This document shows positions 44,410 to 54,100 of a DNA stretch of 64,000 nucleotides, piece by piece (position 1 is the first letter of the stretch; every line of letters starts with the position of its first letter). The stretch lies in NCBI GenBank assembly GCA_009917695.1, contig JAACJG010000006.1, positions 62,001-126,000 on the forward strand, given 5' to 3'. This DNA comes from Candidatus Rifleibacterium amylolyticum. Its GTDB lineage: Bacteria; Muiribacteriota; Ozemobacteria; Ozemobacterales; Ozemobacteraceae. The translations under genes and the position numbers were made by a program. The notes under the pieces were generated by a model. The model was not told the origin of the DNA. It did not search any database and worked only from the letters and a program-made list of their open reading frames with translations.

Positions 44410-45762
44410 ATGGCGATCTCAACCAAACCGCCCAGCGGAATGCGTGACTTTCTGCCGGCCGAACTGGCCCGGCGGCGTTATGTCATCGAGACCATTCAAC
44501 AGACCTACGAAAAATACGGGTTCGTACCGGTCGAGACACCCTCGATCGAAAATCTTTCGACACTGCTCGGCAAATACGGCGATGAAGGCGACCAGCTCCT
44601 GTTCAGAATCCTGCACCGCCGCGACAAACTTGCCCGCGCACTCGAAACCCCTGAAGTCGGCGAAAAAGACCTGGCCGACCTTGGGCTGCGTTACGATCTG
44701 ACCGTGCCACTGGCGCGGCTCATTGCCAACAACCCCGAATTACCGAAATTTTTCAAACGCTACCAGATCCAACCGGTCTGGCGCGCTGACCGACCCGGTC
44801 GCGGCCGCTTTCGTGAATTCTGGCAGTGCGACGTCGATATCACCGGCAGTAAATCGCTGATTGCTGAAGCAGAAGTCTGCTCAGCCGTATCAGAAGTATT
44901 GTTAAATCTTGGTTTCAGCAACTTCGAAATCCACCTCAACCACCGTCAACTTCTGAAATGCCTGATCAAAGCTGCTGGCATCGCTCTCGAAAACGAGGCG
45001 CTGACGCTGGTGGCCGTCGACAAGCTCGACAAGATCGGCATCGAAGGCGTCGAAAAGGAGCTCGAACAACGCGGGATCAGCGCGGCTCAGTCGCGCGCCC
45101 TGCTCGAACTGATTCAGCGTCCATGCGGCCTCGATGAAGCCGGCGAATTACAGCGTCTGAAACAGGCTCTCTCCGATAATAGCGAGGCCATCACTGCCAT
45201 TGCCCAGCTCGAAACCCTCACCAGTTTGCTCGACAGCTCAAAAGCAGCCGGGCATTACTGTATCGACGCCTCTCTTGCCCGTGGTCTCGGTTATTATACC
45301 GGCCCGATTTTTGAGATTCGTTCATCTGATTTTTCCGGCAGTCTTGGTGGCGGCGGCCGCTATGACGGCCTGATCGGCATGTTCAAAGGCAGTGAGATTC
45401 CGGCCGTAGGCTTCTCAATTGGCTTCGAACGCCTGCTGCTGGTGCTTGAAGAAAAAGGACTCTTCGGCCAGATTTCCTGCGGGCCAGATATCGTGATCTG
45501 TCATTTCGATGATGTCGCTGACAGCGCCGTCATCGAAGCAGCCAACAGTCTGCGCCAGCATGGCGTCAAAGTCGAAATCTACCCGGAAACACCGAAACTC
45601 GGCAAGCAGATCGCTTATGCCGAAAGCATCGGCGCCACCTGGGTCGCCATCATGGGTGCCAGTGAAGCAGCCGAAAAGGTGCTTTCGCTAAAACATCTCG
45701 TTTCCGGCGAACAGCACAAACTCAATTACACCGACACCGCCGCCCGCATCCTGAACAATTAA
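44410..45762 (+). CDS. hisS: Histidyl-tRNA synthetase
   Basis: 450 residues, class II aminoacyl-tRNA synthetase that charges tRNA-His. Motif 1 region SGMRDFLPAELARRRYV, motif 2 LRYDLTVPLARLIANN and VWRADRPGRGRFREFWQCDVD, HisA motif LARGLGYYTGPIFEIRS, and motif 3 GGGRYDGLIGMF..AVGFSIGFERLL are all present. The C-terminal anticodon-binding domain (DIVICHFDD...GVKVEIYPETPKLGKQIAYAESIGATWVAIMG) is complete. The usual GR..REF sequence is intact. It has only a weak ribosome site and probably depends on coupling with the short ORF before it. A strong terminator follows. Confidence 0.97.
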   Translation: MAISTKPPSGMRDFLPAELARRRYVIETIQQTYEKYGFVPVETPSIENLSTLLGKYGDEGDQLLFRILHRRDKLARALETPEVGEKDLADLGLRYDLTVPLARLIANNPELPKFFKRYQIQPVWRADRPGRGRFREFWQCDVDITGSKSLIAEAEVCSAVSEVLLNLGFSNFEIHLNHRQLLKCLIKAAGIALENEALTLVAVDKLDKIGIEGVEKELEQRGISAAQSRALLELIQRPCGLDEAGELQRLKQALSDNSEAITAIAQLETLTSLLDSSKAAGHYCIDASLARGLGYYTGPIFEIRSSDFSGSLGGGGRYDGLIGMFKGSEIPAVGFSIGFERLLLVLEEKGLFGQISCGPDIVICHFDDVADSAVIEAANSLRQHGVKVEIYPETPKLGKQIAYAESIGATWVAIMGASEAAEKVLSLKHLVSGEQHKLNYTDTAARILNN

Positions 45763-45781
45763 TTCAGACCAGATTCCACAG

Positions 45782-45811
45782 CCGGCCCTGCAACGACAGG
45801 GCCGGTTTTTT
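45782..45811 (+). terminator. Rho-independent terminator of hisS
   Basis: CCGGCCCTG and CAGGGCCGG form a perfect nine-base stem with a six-base loop followed by TTTTTT. Confidence 0.92.
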
Positions 45812-45833
45812 CGTGCAGCCAATCGTTGTCGAT

Positions 45834-45984
45834 TCGGGCACGTCACACGTGCCCCTGCCGTTATTCGTTATCGTTGTCGTTGTCGGTATCGGAATCGGGA
45901 TCGGGATCGTTTCTTTCCTTCTTTCCTTCTTTCTCTTCTCTTCGCGATAATTATCTGTGTAATCTGCGCCATCTGCGGATAACT
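45834..45984. repeat. Composite spacer repeat block after hisS
   Basis: 45836-45854 is a perfect hairpin (GGGCACGT / ACGTGCCC, three-base loop). 45859-45910 is a hexamer tract drifting from GTTATC to GGTATC to GGGATC units. 45911-45940 is a pyrimidine tract of CTTTCCTT units. 45949-45983 carries three TCTGTG/TCTGCG units ending GGATAA. The whole 45763-46076 spacer (314 bases) holds no gene. Confidence 0.7.
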
Positions 45985-46076
45985 CTTTTCTTCTTCTTCG
46001 CCTGCTTTTTTCTCTAAACCATGCCGGGCATTCTGCCGATAATTAACGAAGAAAATAATTGCATGGAGGCGACAAA

Positions 46077-46601
46077 ATGAATATCGGAACTATCAACCAG
46101 GAACTCTATCGTCCACTGACCGGCAACAAAGCCAATGCCCGCGCCGAAACCCGCATCAGCTTCGAAGCAGATGAGAAGAGACTGCGCGACAAAGCGTTCA
46201 AAAAAGATGACCTGGTCAGCCGCTTCTGGAACATGACCGACTCGATGCCCAGAGACAGTCAGATTGCCTTTGCCGCAACGGTTATCGCCGGCCGCATCAT
46301 GAATCAGGGTATGACCGACGAAAACAAGGCCTTCATGAAAAACGTCAGCAACCGCTTCTCACCCGAAGAAATCGGCGCGCTCAAGCAGCAGGTTCTCGCT
46401 CATCCGGCCGCCACCGGCAAAAGCACCGGCGAACTCGAAAAATTCCTCAATGACTTCGACAAAATGATCGCCGATCAGAAAAATCACGAACTCGACCCGC
46501 TCAACAAACAGCAGGCTATTCCGCGCCTGCGCTCAGCCGACGATATCTTTTTCCAGACCACTTCAACCCTCAACCCCCTCTACCACCCAAACGCAGCTTA
46601 A
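46077..46601 (+). CDS. Hypothetical cytoplasmic protein
   Basis: 174 residues from the ATG at 46077, with GGAGG seven bases upstream; the earlier TTG at 46059 is not favoured. No signal peptide or membrane segment. The sequence is charged and largely helical (SFEADEKRLRDKAFKKDDLVSRFWNM, FAATVIAGRIMNQGMTDENKAFMKNVSNRFSPEEIGALKQQV, TGELEKFLNDFDKMIAD) with a polar tail. Its N-terminus, MNIGTINQELYRPL, faintly recalls the short ORF before hisS, but this is too weak to claim relation. I recognise no family. Confidence 0.7.
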   Translation: MNIGTINQELYRPLTGNKANARAETRISFEADEKRLRDKAFKKDDLVSRFWNMTDSMPRDSQIAFAATVIAGRIMNQGMTDENKAFMKNVSNRFSPEEIGALKQQVLAHPAATGKSTGELEKFLNDFDKMIADQKNHELDPLNKQQAIPRLRSADDIFFQTTSTLNPLYHPNAA

Positions 46602-46607
46602 ACGGTC

Positions 46608-46639
46608 ATTGCGCGGCATCCGGCGGATACCGCGGCAAT
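46608..46639. terminator. Hairpin between convergent genes
   Basis: ATTGCGCGGCATCC and GGATACCGCGGCAAT pair with one bulge and one mismatch around a GGC loop. It lies between the stop codons of two convergent genes. There is no T tract, so it is a possible terminator or a palindromic repeat. Confidence 0.45.
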
Positions 46640-46659
46640 CTCACCGGAACTAATACTTT

Positions 46660-47523
46660 TCAGGGGTTGAAGAAGCCGGCCTGAACCATATCGAGGGCGG
46701 CATTAACTCCCATCAAAAACGCAGTGCCGTTGACCAGCCGATCAGCGGCTACTTTTTTTACGACGATTTCATCTGAACATTCGAAATCGCGCAGCATGGC
46801 ATGGAAAAAATGCTGCTGGAGCTCAGTCATGCGGCCTTCGATGGCGTAGCTGAGCCAGTTTCTGCCATGCAGGCCGGTGCGGTGCAAAAAGCGCTTCAAT
46901 TCTACGGTAAGCCGCTTGTACCAGCCCACCCGAAACCTTCGCCCGAGCGACATATTGCGCGCAGTCAACAGCAACCCACACAACGCCGCATCACCCGAAG
47001 ACGGCGTGCCGCTGCCGAAGCCGACAACGCTGATCAGCGGCAACTCAGAGAGTTCTATCAGATGTTTCTGAATAGTCTCTGACAGCCGCTTGAGACGGCC
47101 TTCAAGCTCGCTTAACTCCATGTTTTTTGTTTTACGTATCTGCCTGTTGATCAGACTTTTCATGTGTCCGGGAAAATCTCTGACGGCAAAACGCTCAGTT
47201 GAGTCGTAAGTGCGTGCGCCTGCCAGCTTGAGCTGTGTCAGAAACGGAATCTTCAAACAGTTTTCGGCAAACTTCCAGCCATCTTCCGGCAGTGGCTGAT
47301 CGAGAGTCGGCAGTTCACTGCACACGATAAAATCAGGCCCACAGCCAATTTCTTTGTTCACTATATTGATCATGCTGCCGCCCAGCGAAAACAGCACCAG
47401 CCGCTCAGCCGTGCGTTCGCGCAGCGAATAACTGTTCCCGGCCGCACTGGCCTGCAACAGTCTGGAATCGACAGCTTCCACCTCTGCAAAAAACCGGTTC
47501 TTTTCTTTCATAGCTGTATTCAT
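46660..47523 (-). CDS. DUF2877-like protein (AllH family)
   Basis: 287 residues. The diagnostic stretch SVVGFGSGTPSSGDAALCGLL matches the G.G.GLTP.GDD..AGLL signature of the DUF2877/AllH family, although the second Asp is replaced by Ala (GDAAL), which might alter function. AllH-type proteins are associated with allantoin/oxamate carbamoyl metabolism in some bacteria, but no such genes are nearby. The ATG overlaps the hicB stop codon by four bases, so it is translated with the toxin-antitoxin pair. No signal peptide. It ends against the hairpin at 46608-46639. Confidence 0.65.
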   Translation of the reverse strand: MNTAMKEKNRFFAEVEAVDSRLLQASAAGNSYSLRERTAERLVLFSLGGSMINIVNKEIGCGPDFIVCSELPTLDQPLPEDGWKFAENCLKIPFLTQLKLAGARTYDSTERFAVRDFPGHMKSLINRQIRKTKNMELSELEGRLKRLSETIQKHLIELSELPLISVVGFGSGTPSSGDAALCGLLLTARNMSLGRRFRVGWYKRLTVELKRFLHRTGLHGRNWLSYAIEGRMTELQQHFFHAMLRDFECSDEIVVKKVAADRLVNGTAFLMGVNAALDMVQAGFFNP

Positions 47524-47759
47524 GCCACTTTAAGGAGGTGCGAGGCGATGTCTTTTCCGGCTGTCGGTGGCGGCAGTTTTTTACCGTCAGCTTTATACAG
47601 TTCAACAGCCTCTTCGACGATCTGGCAGAGTTCGGCAAAGACCGCTCTCTCATCATCACCATGACAGCCGCCTAAAATCAAACCGGGCGCGCTCCCGACA
47701 TAGCACTGGTCTTCATTTGACCACTCAACGATTTTTACATACCGAGCGCTGTCTTTCAT
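47520..47759 (-). CDS. hicB: HicB-family antitoxin
   Basis: 79 residues, the short HicB form: MKDSARYVKIVEWSNEDQCYVGSAPGL is the degenerate RNase-H-like strand pattern (Y.V.VEW..ED..YV...PGL), followed by GDDERAVFAELCQIVEEAVELY. The C-terminal part lacks an obvious helix-turn-helix, so DNA binding would have to come from elsewhere or be absent. It overlaps the upstream hicA by four bases, as in classic hicAB operons, and overlaps the downstream DUF2877-like gene by four bases. Confidence 0.8.
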   Translation of the reverse strand: MKDSARYVKIVEWSNEDQCYVGSAPGLILGGCHGDDERAVFAELCQIVEEAVELYKADGKKLPPPTAGKDIASHLLKVA

Positions 47760-47953
47760 TTTTTAATCTCCTTGAGAGCAAGCTTAACCGCTTTGATCTG
47801 ATAAAACTTTGCATCGTCCGACGGCTTGCCCGAGATCGTTACTGGTTCCGATAAGTCGGCGTGAACAAAGTTTCTATGACTCCTCTTGCCGCCAAGATCA
47901 ACAAAACCAGCTCGTTCAAGCTCACTAATCAGTTCTCGAATTTTTGGAGGCAT
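47756..47953 (-). CDS. hicA: HicA-family mRNA interferase toxin
   Basis: 65 residues, typical HicA length. The dsRNA-binding-fold pattern is present: IRELISELERAGFVDLGGKRSHRNFVH contains the catalytic-type His in RSHRNFVH, then PVTISGKPSDDAKFYQIKAVKLALKEI. HicA cleaves mRNA when HicB is depleted. GGAG lies eight bases before the ATG. Confidence 0.85.
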   Translation of the reverse strand: MPPKIRELISELERAGFVDLGGKRSHRNFVHADLSEPVTISGKPSDDAKFYQIKAVKLALKEIKK

Positions 47954-47979
47954 TATATTCTCCTCACCTGATGTTTCTC

Positions 47980-48008
47980 ATTATATATCATCCGAATTGA
48001 TCTCTCCA
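47980..48008 (-). promoter_or_regulatory. Candidate promoter of hicAB
   Basis: On the minus strand a perfect TATAAT (47980-47985) lies 17 bases after a weak TGGAGA -35. It is 27 bases before the hicA ATG. Confidence 0.4.
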
Positions 48009-48186
48009 GCTGCAAATCGGTTCTTTGCGTTCAATCGGAAAATCTGTGCAATCTTGCGACTTTTTTGTGTCTAAGCAATCTGCTGACGAGCGCCGATATA
48101 CAGAAGGACTAATTATCTGATCTGCGAAAATGTTCCCTGCCGGCATCGCTGTGACCGGGCACCAGGGCTGAATCCGAGGAGATAAA

Positions 48187-51100
48187 ATGAAGCGATCGAG
48201 TCTGCTGTTCTTCGCTTTAATACTGATATTCAACCTCTATCCGCAATGTCCGGCACTTGCGGTATCGAACCTGTCGAATGGCGTCATTCAACTTCTTAAC
48301 GACGTCGATGGCAATGGATACATTAACCGTGGTGACACCATTCGCGTTTCCTGCACAGCCGTATTCGTTGCACCGGCAACAGCATGGGTAATAGCGCCTA
48401 CCGTTGATCTCAGCCAGATTGGAATAGCCAACACAGCTATGGCAGACCAGGGCGGCGGCAATTTTAGAGTAGATATCACTCTGACAAACTGGAATCAGGC
48501 TGTTAACTATATTCCCAGAAATATAACTATTTACTGTCGAGCAGATGATGAAATCTTTAACAATACGGTTACTGCGGCTCCAACATTTGATCTGGCTCAA
48601 GTTGAAGGCACAGGAGCGAGCGCGATAAATGACGTAACACTAACCAACAGAGCTCGACTTGGAGAAAGGCTGCGAATACAGATTACTGATAACAGATACC
48701 AGACCGACCCCCTCGGAGGAACCATCTGTACGGTAAACTTAACACCTATAGGCGGCAATGCTGCGACACCGATGCCATATGTTGGAGGAAATGTCTTCAG
48801 GGTGTTGTCAGACCCGATCCCGGCCGGGATCAATTATACAGGTCCACTGACAATAACCCTAAACGATCCGATGCTCGGGCATGCGGCAGTAGGCTATTTG
48901 ACAGCAAACGTGATAGTAGATTCGGGAGTTCCTACGGTTGATTTTGGTAATACATCTGTCGTAATACAATCAGGCAACCCAACAGCTCTTCCGGGTGATG
49001 TTCTAAGGATAACTGCAGCAGTAACAGCTTATGACAACGAAACAGTAACGGTTTTTTGCGCAGATCTTAACGGCCTCGCCACCTCGGTCCCAGCGCTCAA
49101 CCCTGCATTCCCAATGCCGCTGATCAGTTCGAGTGGATTGGGGAATCCAGCGGTCTGGCAGATTGATGTTACTTTGAGAGACGCTGATCTGAAGAGTCCG
49201 AGCCTGCTGTTCACATTTACGTTTACCGACGATGACGGCAATGTTATAACAGTACCAAGATATATATCGATAGATCTCGATGCTCCTAATGTATTGAACC
49301 CGACAGCCAGGGTCTGGTTACCAGAAGGTACCCTTTCTCCTACAAATACAGCAACCACTACCTGCCGACTCGAATTTATCGCATCGGTATCCATTGACAT
49401 AAATCCAGACACTCTTACCGCCAGTATCGACCTCTCAGAAATTGGCGCGTCCGCGCAGTATCCTATGACCCGCGTCGGTATGTCCAACAATTACCGGGCA
49501 TATTACACAGTTCCGCAGGGTAATCTTGAAGACATCCTTGGCTACGAATTCACCATATCTGTTCGAGATGCCGCAGGCAATCTTGTGGCACAGTCTACCG
49601 CACCTCAGATAAGAATAGATAACAAGCCGCCTGTATTAAGCAACATGCAGCTGACAAGCAGCAATCCTGTTAACCCCAATATTATCAGAGCTGGCGACCA
49701 GTTTACAGTTCAGTGCACCGTAACAGATATTGAAAGCGGTTCGGCGTCAGTCGATCTGTCGCGCCTTGGCATAGCCCCGCCATACCAGCTATTACCTGTT
49801 GGCAGCAATGTATACAGAAGAACCTGGACCCTGCCACCTGCCAGCACCTCACTGGCGCTGGACCCAATTGTAGATGAATATGTAGCACTGCGTGTATACG
49901 CGAACGACACGGTTGACAGCGGATCATATGTCGGACACATTGTAGATGGCTATACGGGCCAACTAATGATCGACAACGATGCACCGCAGATTCTCACAGC
50001 CACCTACACGTCCGTCCACAATCAATATCCCACCGATGCACTCGGGTATGTGAGAATCGGTGATTCAATAAGCTTTTACGCTCAGGTCGCCAGCGACCCA
50101 ATAACAGTCACCATCAACATGCTGAATCTTGGTCAGGGAAACGCAGAGAATATGTGGCAGTCCACAAATCCTGCATTTCCCTTAGACGATGGATGGTATG
50201 AATACAACCTCAATGGAGATGTTCCTGAAGGTCTTCTCAATCGCCAGACAGTTCAGTTCAGGGTTACTGCCACAGATGACGCCGGGAACGCCGACACATA
50301 TGATGTTTCTGTGCCGATAGACAACCGGCCAGTTAAAGTCAGCAATTTTGACGTTGATGTAACCTACCAGCTGGACAGGAACGATACCGACATCAGCATT
50401 ATCAATCTCAACAAACATGTAAAATTGACTGTAACTCTCACTCAACCTGTTCCCGCGGAAGCTGATCCGGTAAGCACGCCACATGCCAGTGCAACTATTG
50501 ATCTGAGTAACTTCGGCCTCGGAACTGCTGAAGCAATGACCTATGATGCCGGCCTAGGCGCATACACATATGAATTTGACAACACCTTGCCACAAAATAT
50601 CGATCTTGCAAGTTACCGTTTCCAGACGACAATCAAAGATATCTCCGGAAACCGTACGCTCAGCCAATCAGCGATGCGGCGAGTCGATAACTGGCCGCCC
50701 ACATTCAATGCTTCCCCTACCGCGAATGTAGTTGGTGGTGGATCCAGCGCCAAGATAGGTGACAGCATACTTTTCCGGGCTGATATCAAAAACAATGAAA
50801 ATACCGCGCCGGTGATCGATCTTGACAGCCTCGGATTGAGCAGTGCTCAGGCAATGACATTGATTTCCAGTATCGGTGGCGTCAACCGTTATGAATACAC
50901 CGCAACAATAAGCGCCGGAACCAGCAACGGAACCGATACCGCCTGGATTATCACCGCCAGGGATAATGACTTGAACTATGCAACCGACACAACAAACCTG
51001 TTAACGGTAGATAGTTCGGCACCACAGGTGGCAACAGCTCTAACAGTTTCTGGAAACAGTCAGGCCGGAATAATAAGAGCCGGCGAAAATCTTACCTTTA

Positions 51101-54100
51101 CTTTGCGCCTTGCGACTGACACAACTATTGCCAGTGACAGTGTAACTGTTGACCTGAGAATGATCGGTATCGACAACGCTGTATACCAGATAACCAATAC
51201 TGACACCTACGCTACTGGTTCGCTCTGGGTTGCCAACGTTACCAGCCTGGCAACCACGACTGAATACACTAACGTCAGATTTACCGCTACAATTACAGAT
51301 GCCTCCGGAAATGTCACAACATCGAATTCGCAGCTGTTCAGCGAAATTGATTGCAGACCGGTTACCATCAGCAATTTCGGATTAACTCTCTGGCAGGACA
51401 ATGGCGTAGTGAACCCTGGATTCGCCGGCCCGGACGATGTTGTGATGATCTGGGCAAGCGCTACCTATTATCAGGATGCAGTGCTTACCGGAAATCTGGC
51501 GACCGGTGCAGTGGGCCTGGAAGTCGATTATGCCTCAGCCACCCTCACCTATAACAGCACAAGAAATCGACACGAAGGCCTGATTACAATTGCTACGAAT
51601 ACCGTAACCAGCTGGCCAGTAGTTGCCGGCAATTTAATCTATAGAGTCAGAGCTGTTGATAACGTCAGCAACATAACTTCGACGGCTTATACCACCTGCC
51701 CTGATTTTGTCGTAAGAAACATAATGCCGACTGCTCTCACATCAGGCATTAACCTCTCTCCCAACTATTATCTGGCGACCACCAGCACAGATGTACTCAT
51801 CTACAATCTGGCCAGCAGCACGACTGGCGATGGCCTTATTGCATCGATTACCTTTGCCGACGATCTCGTCATTCACAAGGCCTGGCTTGACTTCAGAGAA
51901 TTCGGAACTGGCACAGTTGATTTGAAAACAGATAACAGCAGCAGTGCGGTTACCATTTCGGGTTATACTGTTAATCGCCTGCCACCAATCGAAGATGGTG
52001 TTTCAAGAAGAGTATGGTTGTATGCGATGGATCAAGCCGGCAATGCAACCTACACCTCCGAACGCGTGTTCATCGACAACATAGCACCAACACTCGTCAG
52101 CGCAGAGTTCGATGGCGAAATTCTTTCGGTGGCACTTTCCGAAAATTTTGACAATAACTCCTTTGTTGTCGAGAACTGGCAGATTATCGGCAGCTCTACT
52201 CTTGGCGCGCCGGCAAGCCTTACCTTCAATGCTACTGCTCCGAACGAAATTCTCGACTGGTCAAGCTTTCAGCTTGAACTTGATATCAGCCATCTCAGAA
52301 CGATGGCCGGCTGGGCATCCACACCGATTTACCTCAAGGTCACCAATACCGCAACTTCGGCTGTGACTGACATGTGGGGCAATGAACTGCGACCTGTAGA
52401 ATACTTCCCGATTACGATCACCGATTCGTCATGGCGTGAACCTGCGCGCATAACCCATTTTACGGTAGAACAGAACTGGCCGAACTCAGTTAATATTGAT
52501 CTGCTGTTCAGCAAGAACATGGATCAGGACAGCCTGGCGGCAACTGCTGCAGTCCTGCTGCTGGCAACTGACACCAGTGGAACTTTTGCAACCAATGTAG
52601 ATTACAACCTGGGTTATGTGTTTCAGGCCTCGAGTACCGCCCAGGCTTCTGATACATTCGCATGGCAGAGTCCAACCCATCTTCGTATCACTTTGTGCGA
52701 AACAGGGCGCCGCTGGGTAGCCAAAAAGCTTACCAACAATACCAGTCAGAAACTCTATTTTGCCTGCAGAAACACACTCAGGCCCTTTGTCATTGACTTT
52801 CTTGGTAAACCGGTCACTCACATCGATCCGACCTCTCCACTTCCAGGCGTTGACAACCGCCCCGTGTCGAACTTTGCGTTCCGTGGGCCACCGGATGATC
52901 CTAAGTTAAGCATAGGAGAACGCAGTCTGGTTCTTTCGGCCAGCGACCTGCTGCTGCTGTCGAACAGCCCTTACAATAACAACGAGACAGTGCCCTATCT
53001 TATCGAGCCGACTCCTACATTCAACAATCGTGTTACCAGCTTTCATGGCAAGATAATTCTTCACGAAAGCAACAGCGGCAGCACGCAGGTTCTGGAATTT
53101 GAGCCACTTGCTACTACAACTAATCAACTTTTTGCCAGCACAACCGTAACCCTTAAACTTACTGACGATGATCTGGTAAACATCCTTGCACTCTATCAGG
53201 CAAACCCAAGCCCGATCTGGGAAATGACGATTCAGGCTGGCGCCTTCACCAACCTGTGGGGCAACTCAAATCTTGCCTATCTGCCGTCAAGTTTCCCAGG
53301 CGCGATGCAGGTGGCTACCGGAACTCCCGCGGCCAGTGCCACTCTGGCGGCCGTATCCATGAGCGACAAGCCGCCGGTCAGCGCCAAACTCGCGGGTGAA
53401 CTGATATTTGAAGTTGAAGTGTTCCCGCCTGACATAGATGGCATACCGTTGCCGTTGCAATGGCAGACCACACCCAAAGCTGGCATTTTCTTACAGGATG
53501 CCGGCAACACCTGGGTTGCCTCAGGAACCTTCGTCAACTACACAGAACGAACTGTCGATGGCAGACTGCGTGGCGTTTTCCGCTACCAGAACACCGCAGC
53601 GCTGCCAACTAACCTGCAGAGTGTTCCTGCTGTCGTCAACATTTATGGCGTAACCGACATTTTTGGCAACAGCAAAGACCTGACCGCATCCTATGCTTAC
53701 GACCTTAACACTAAAAACGACGGAGCAGTCGAAGGGTTTACCGACGCGGCTTCTGCTGGAATCATTCTTGACACGCAGAAGCCAGTGGTAATGGTCAATC
53801 AGATCATACCGAACGATTACATTGGCAAAATTCCAGCCGGTTCAATATTCCGCGTAAACTTCGACGAAGATATGAATCAGGCGATCATTCCAACTCTCAC
53901 GCTTGCCACCTCAACCCAGACCATGACGTTTACCTTCTCTTCCTGGTCTGCTTCAGCTACTGCCGAGTTCACTAATGATTCAGCCTTTACCTCTACCCTG
54001 CCCAATGGCACCTGGTATTATCAGGTTACCGGCGGCACCGATATTGCAGGCAATATCATGACAACTACCGGCGCAACAGCTTTTCCTGTGCAGGTCCGCA

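Noticed and set aside
48000-48186. Riboswitch before the 4,017-residue gene
   Set aside because: The GC-rich stretch near 48140-48175 lacks the conserved core of a c-di-GMP or other known riboswitch; part of the spacer resembles the TCTGCG repeats.
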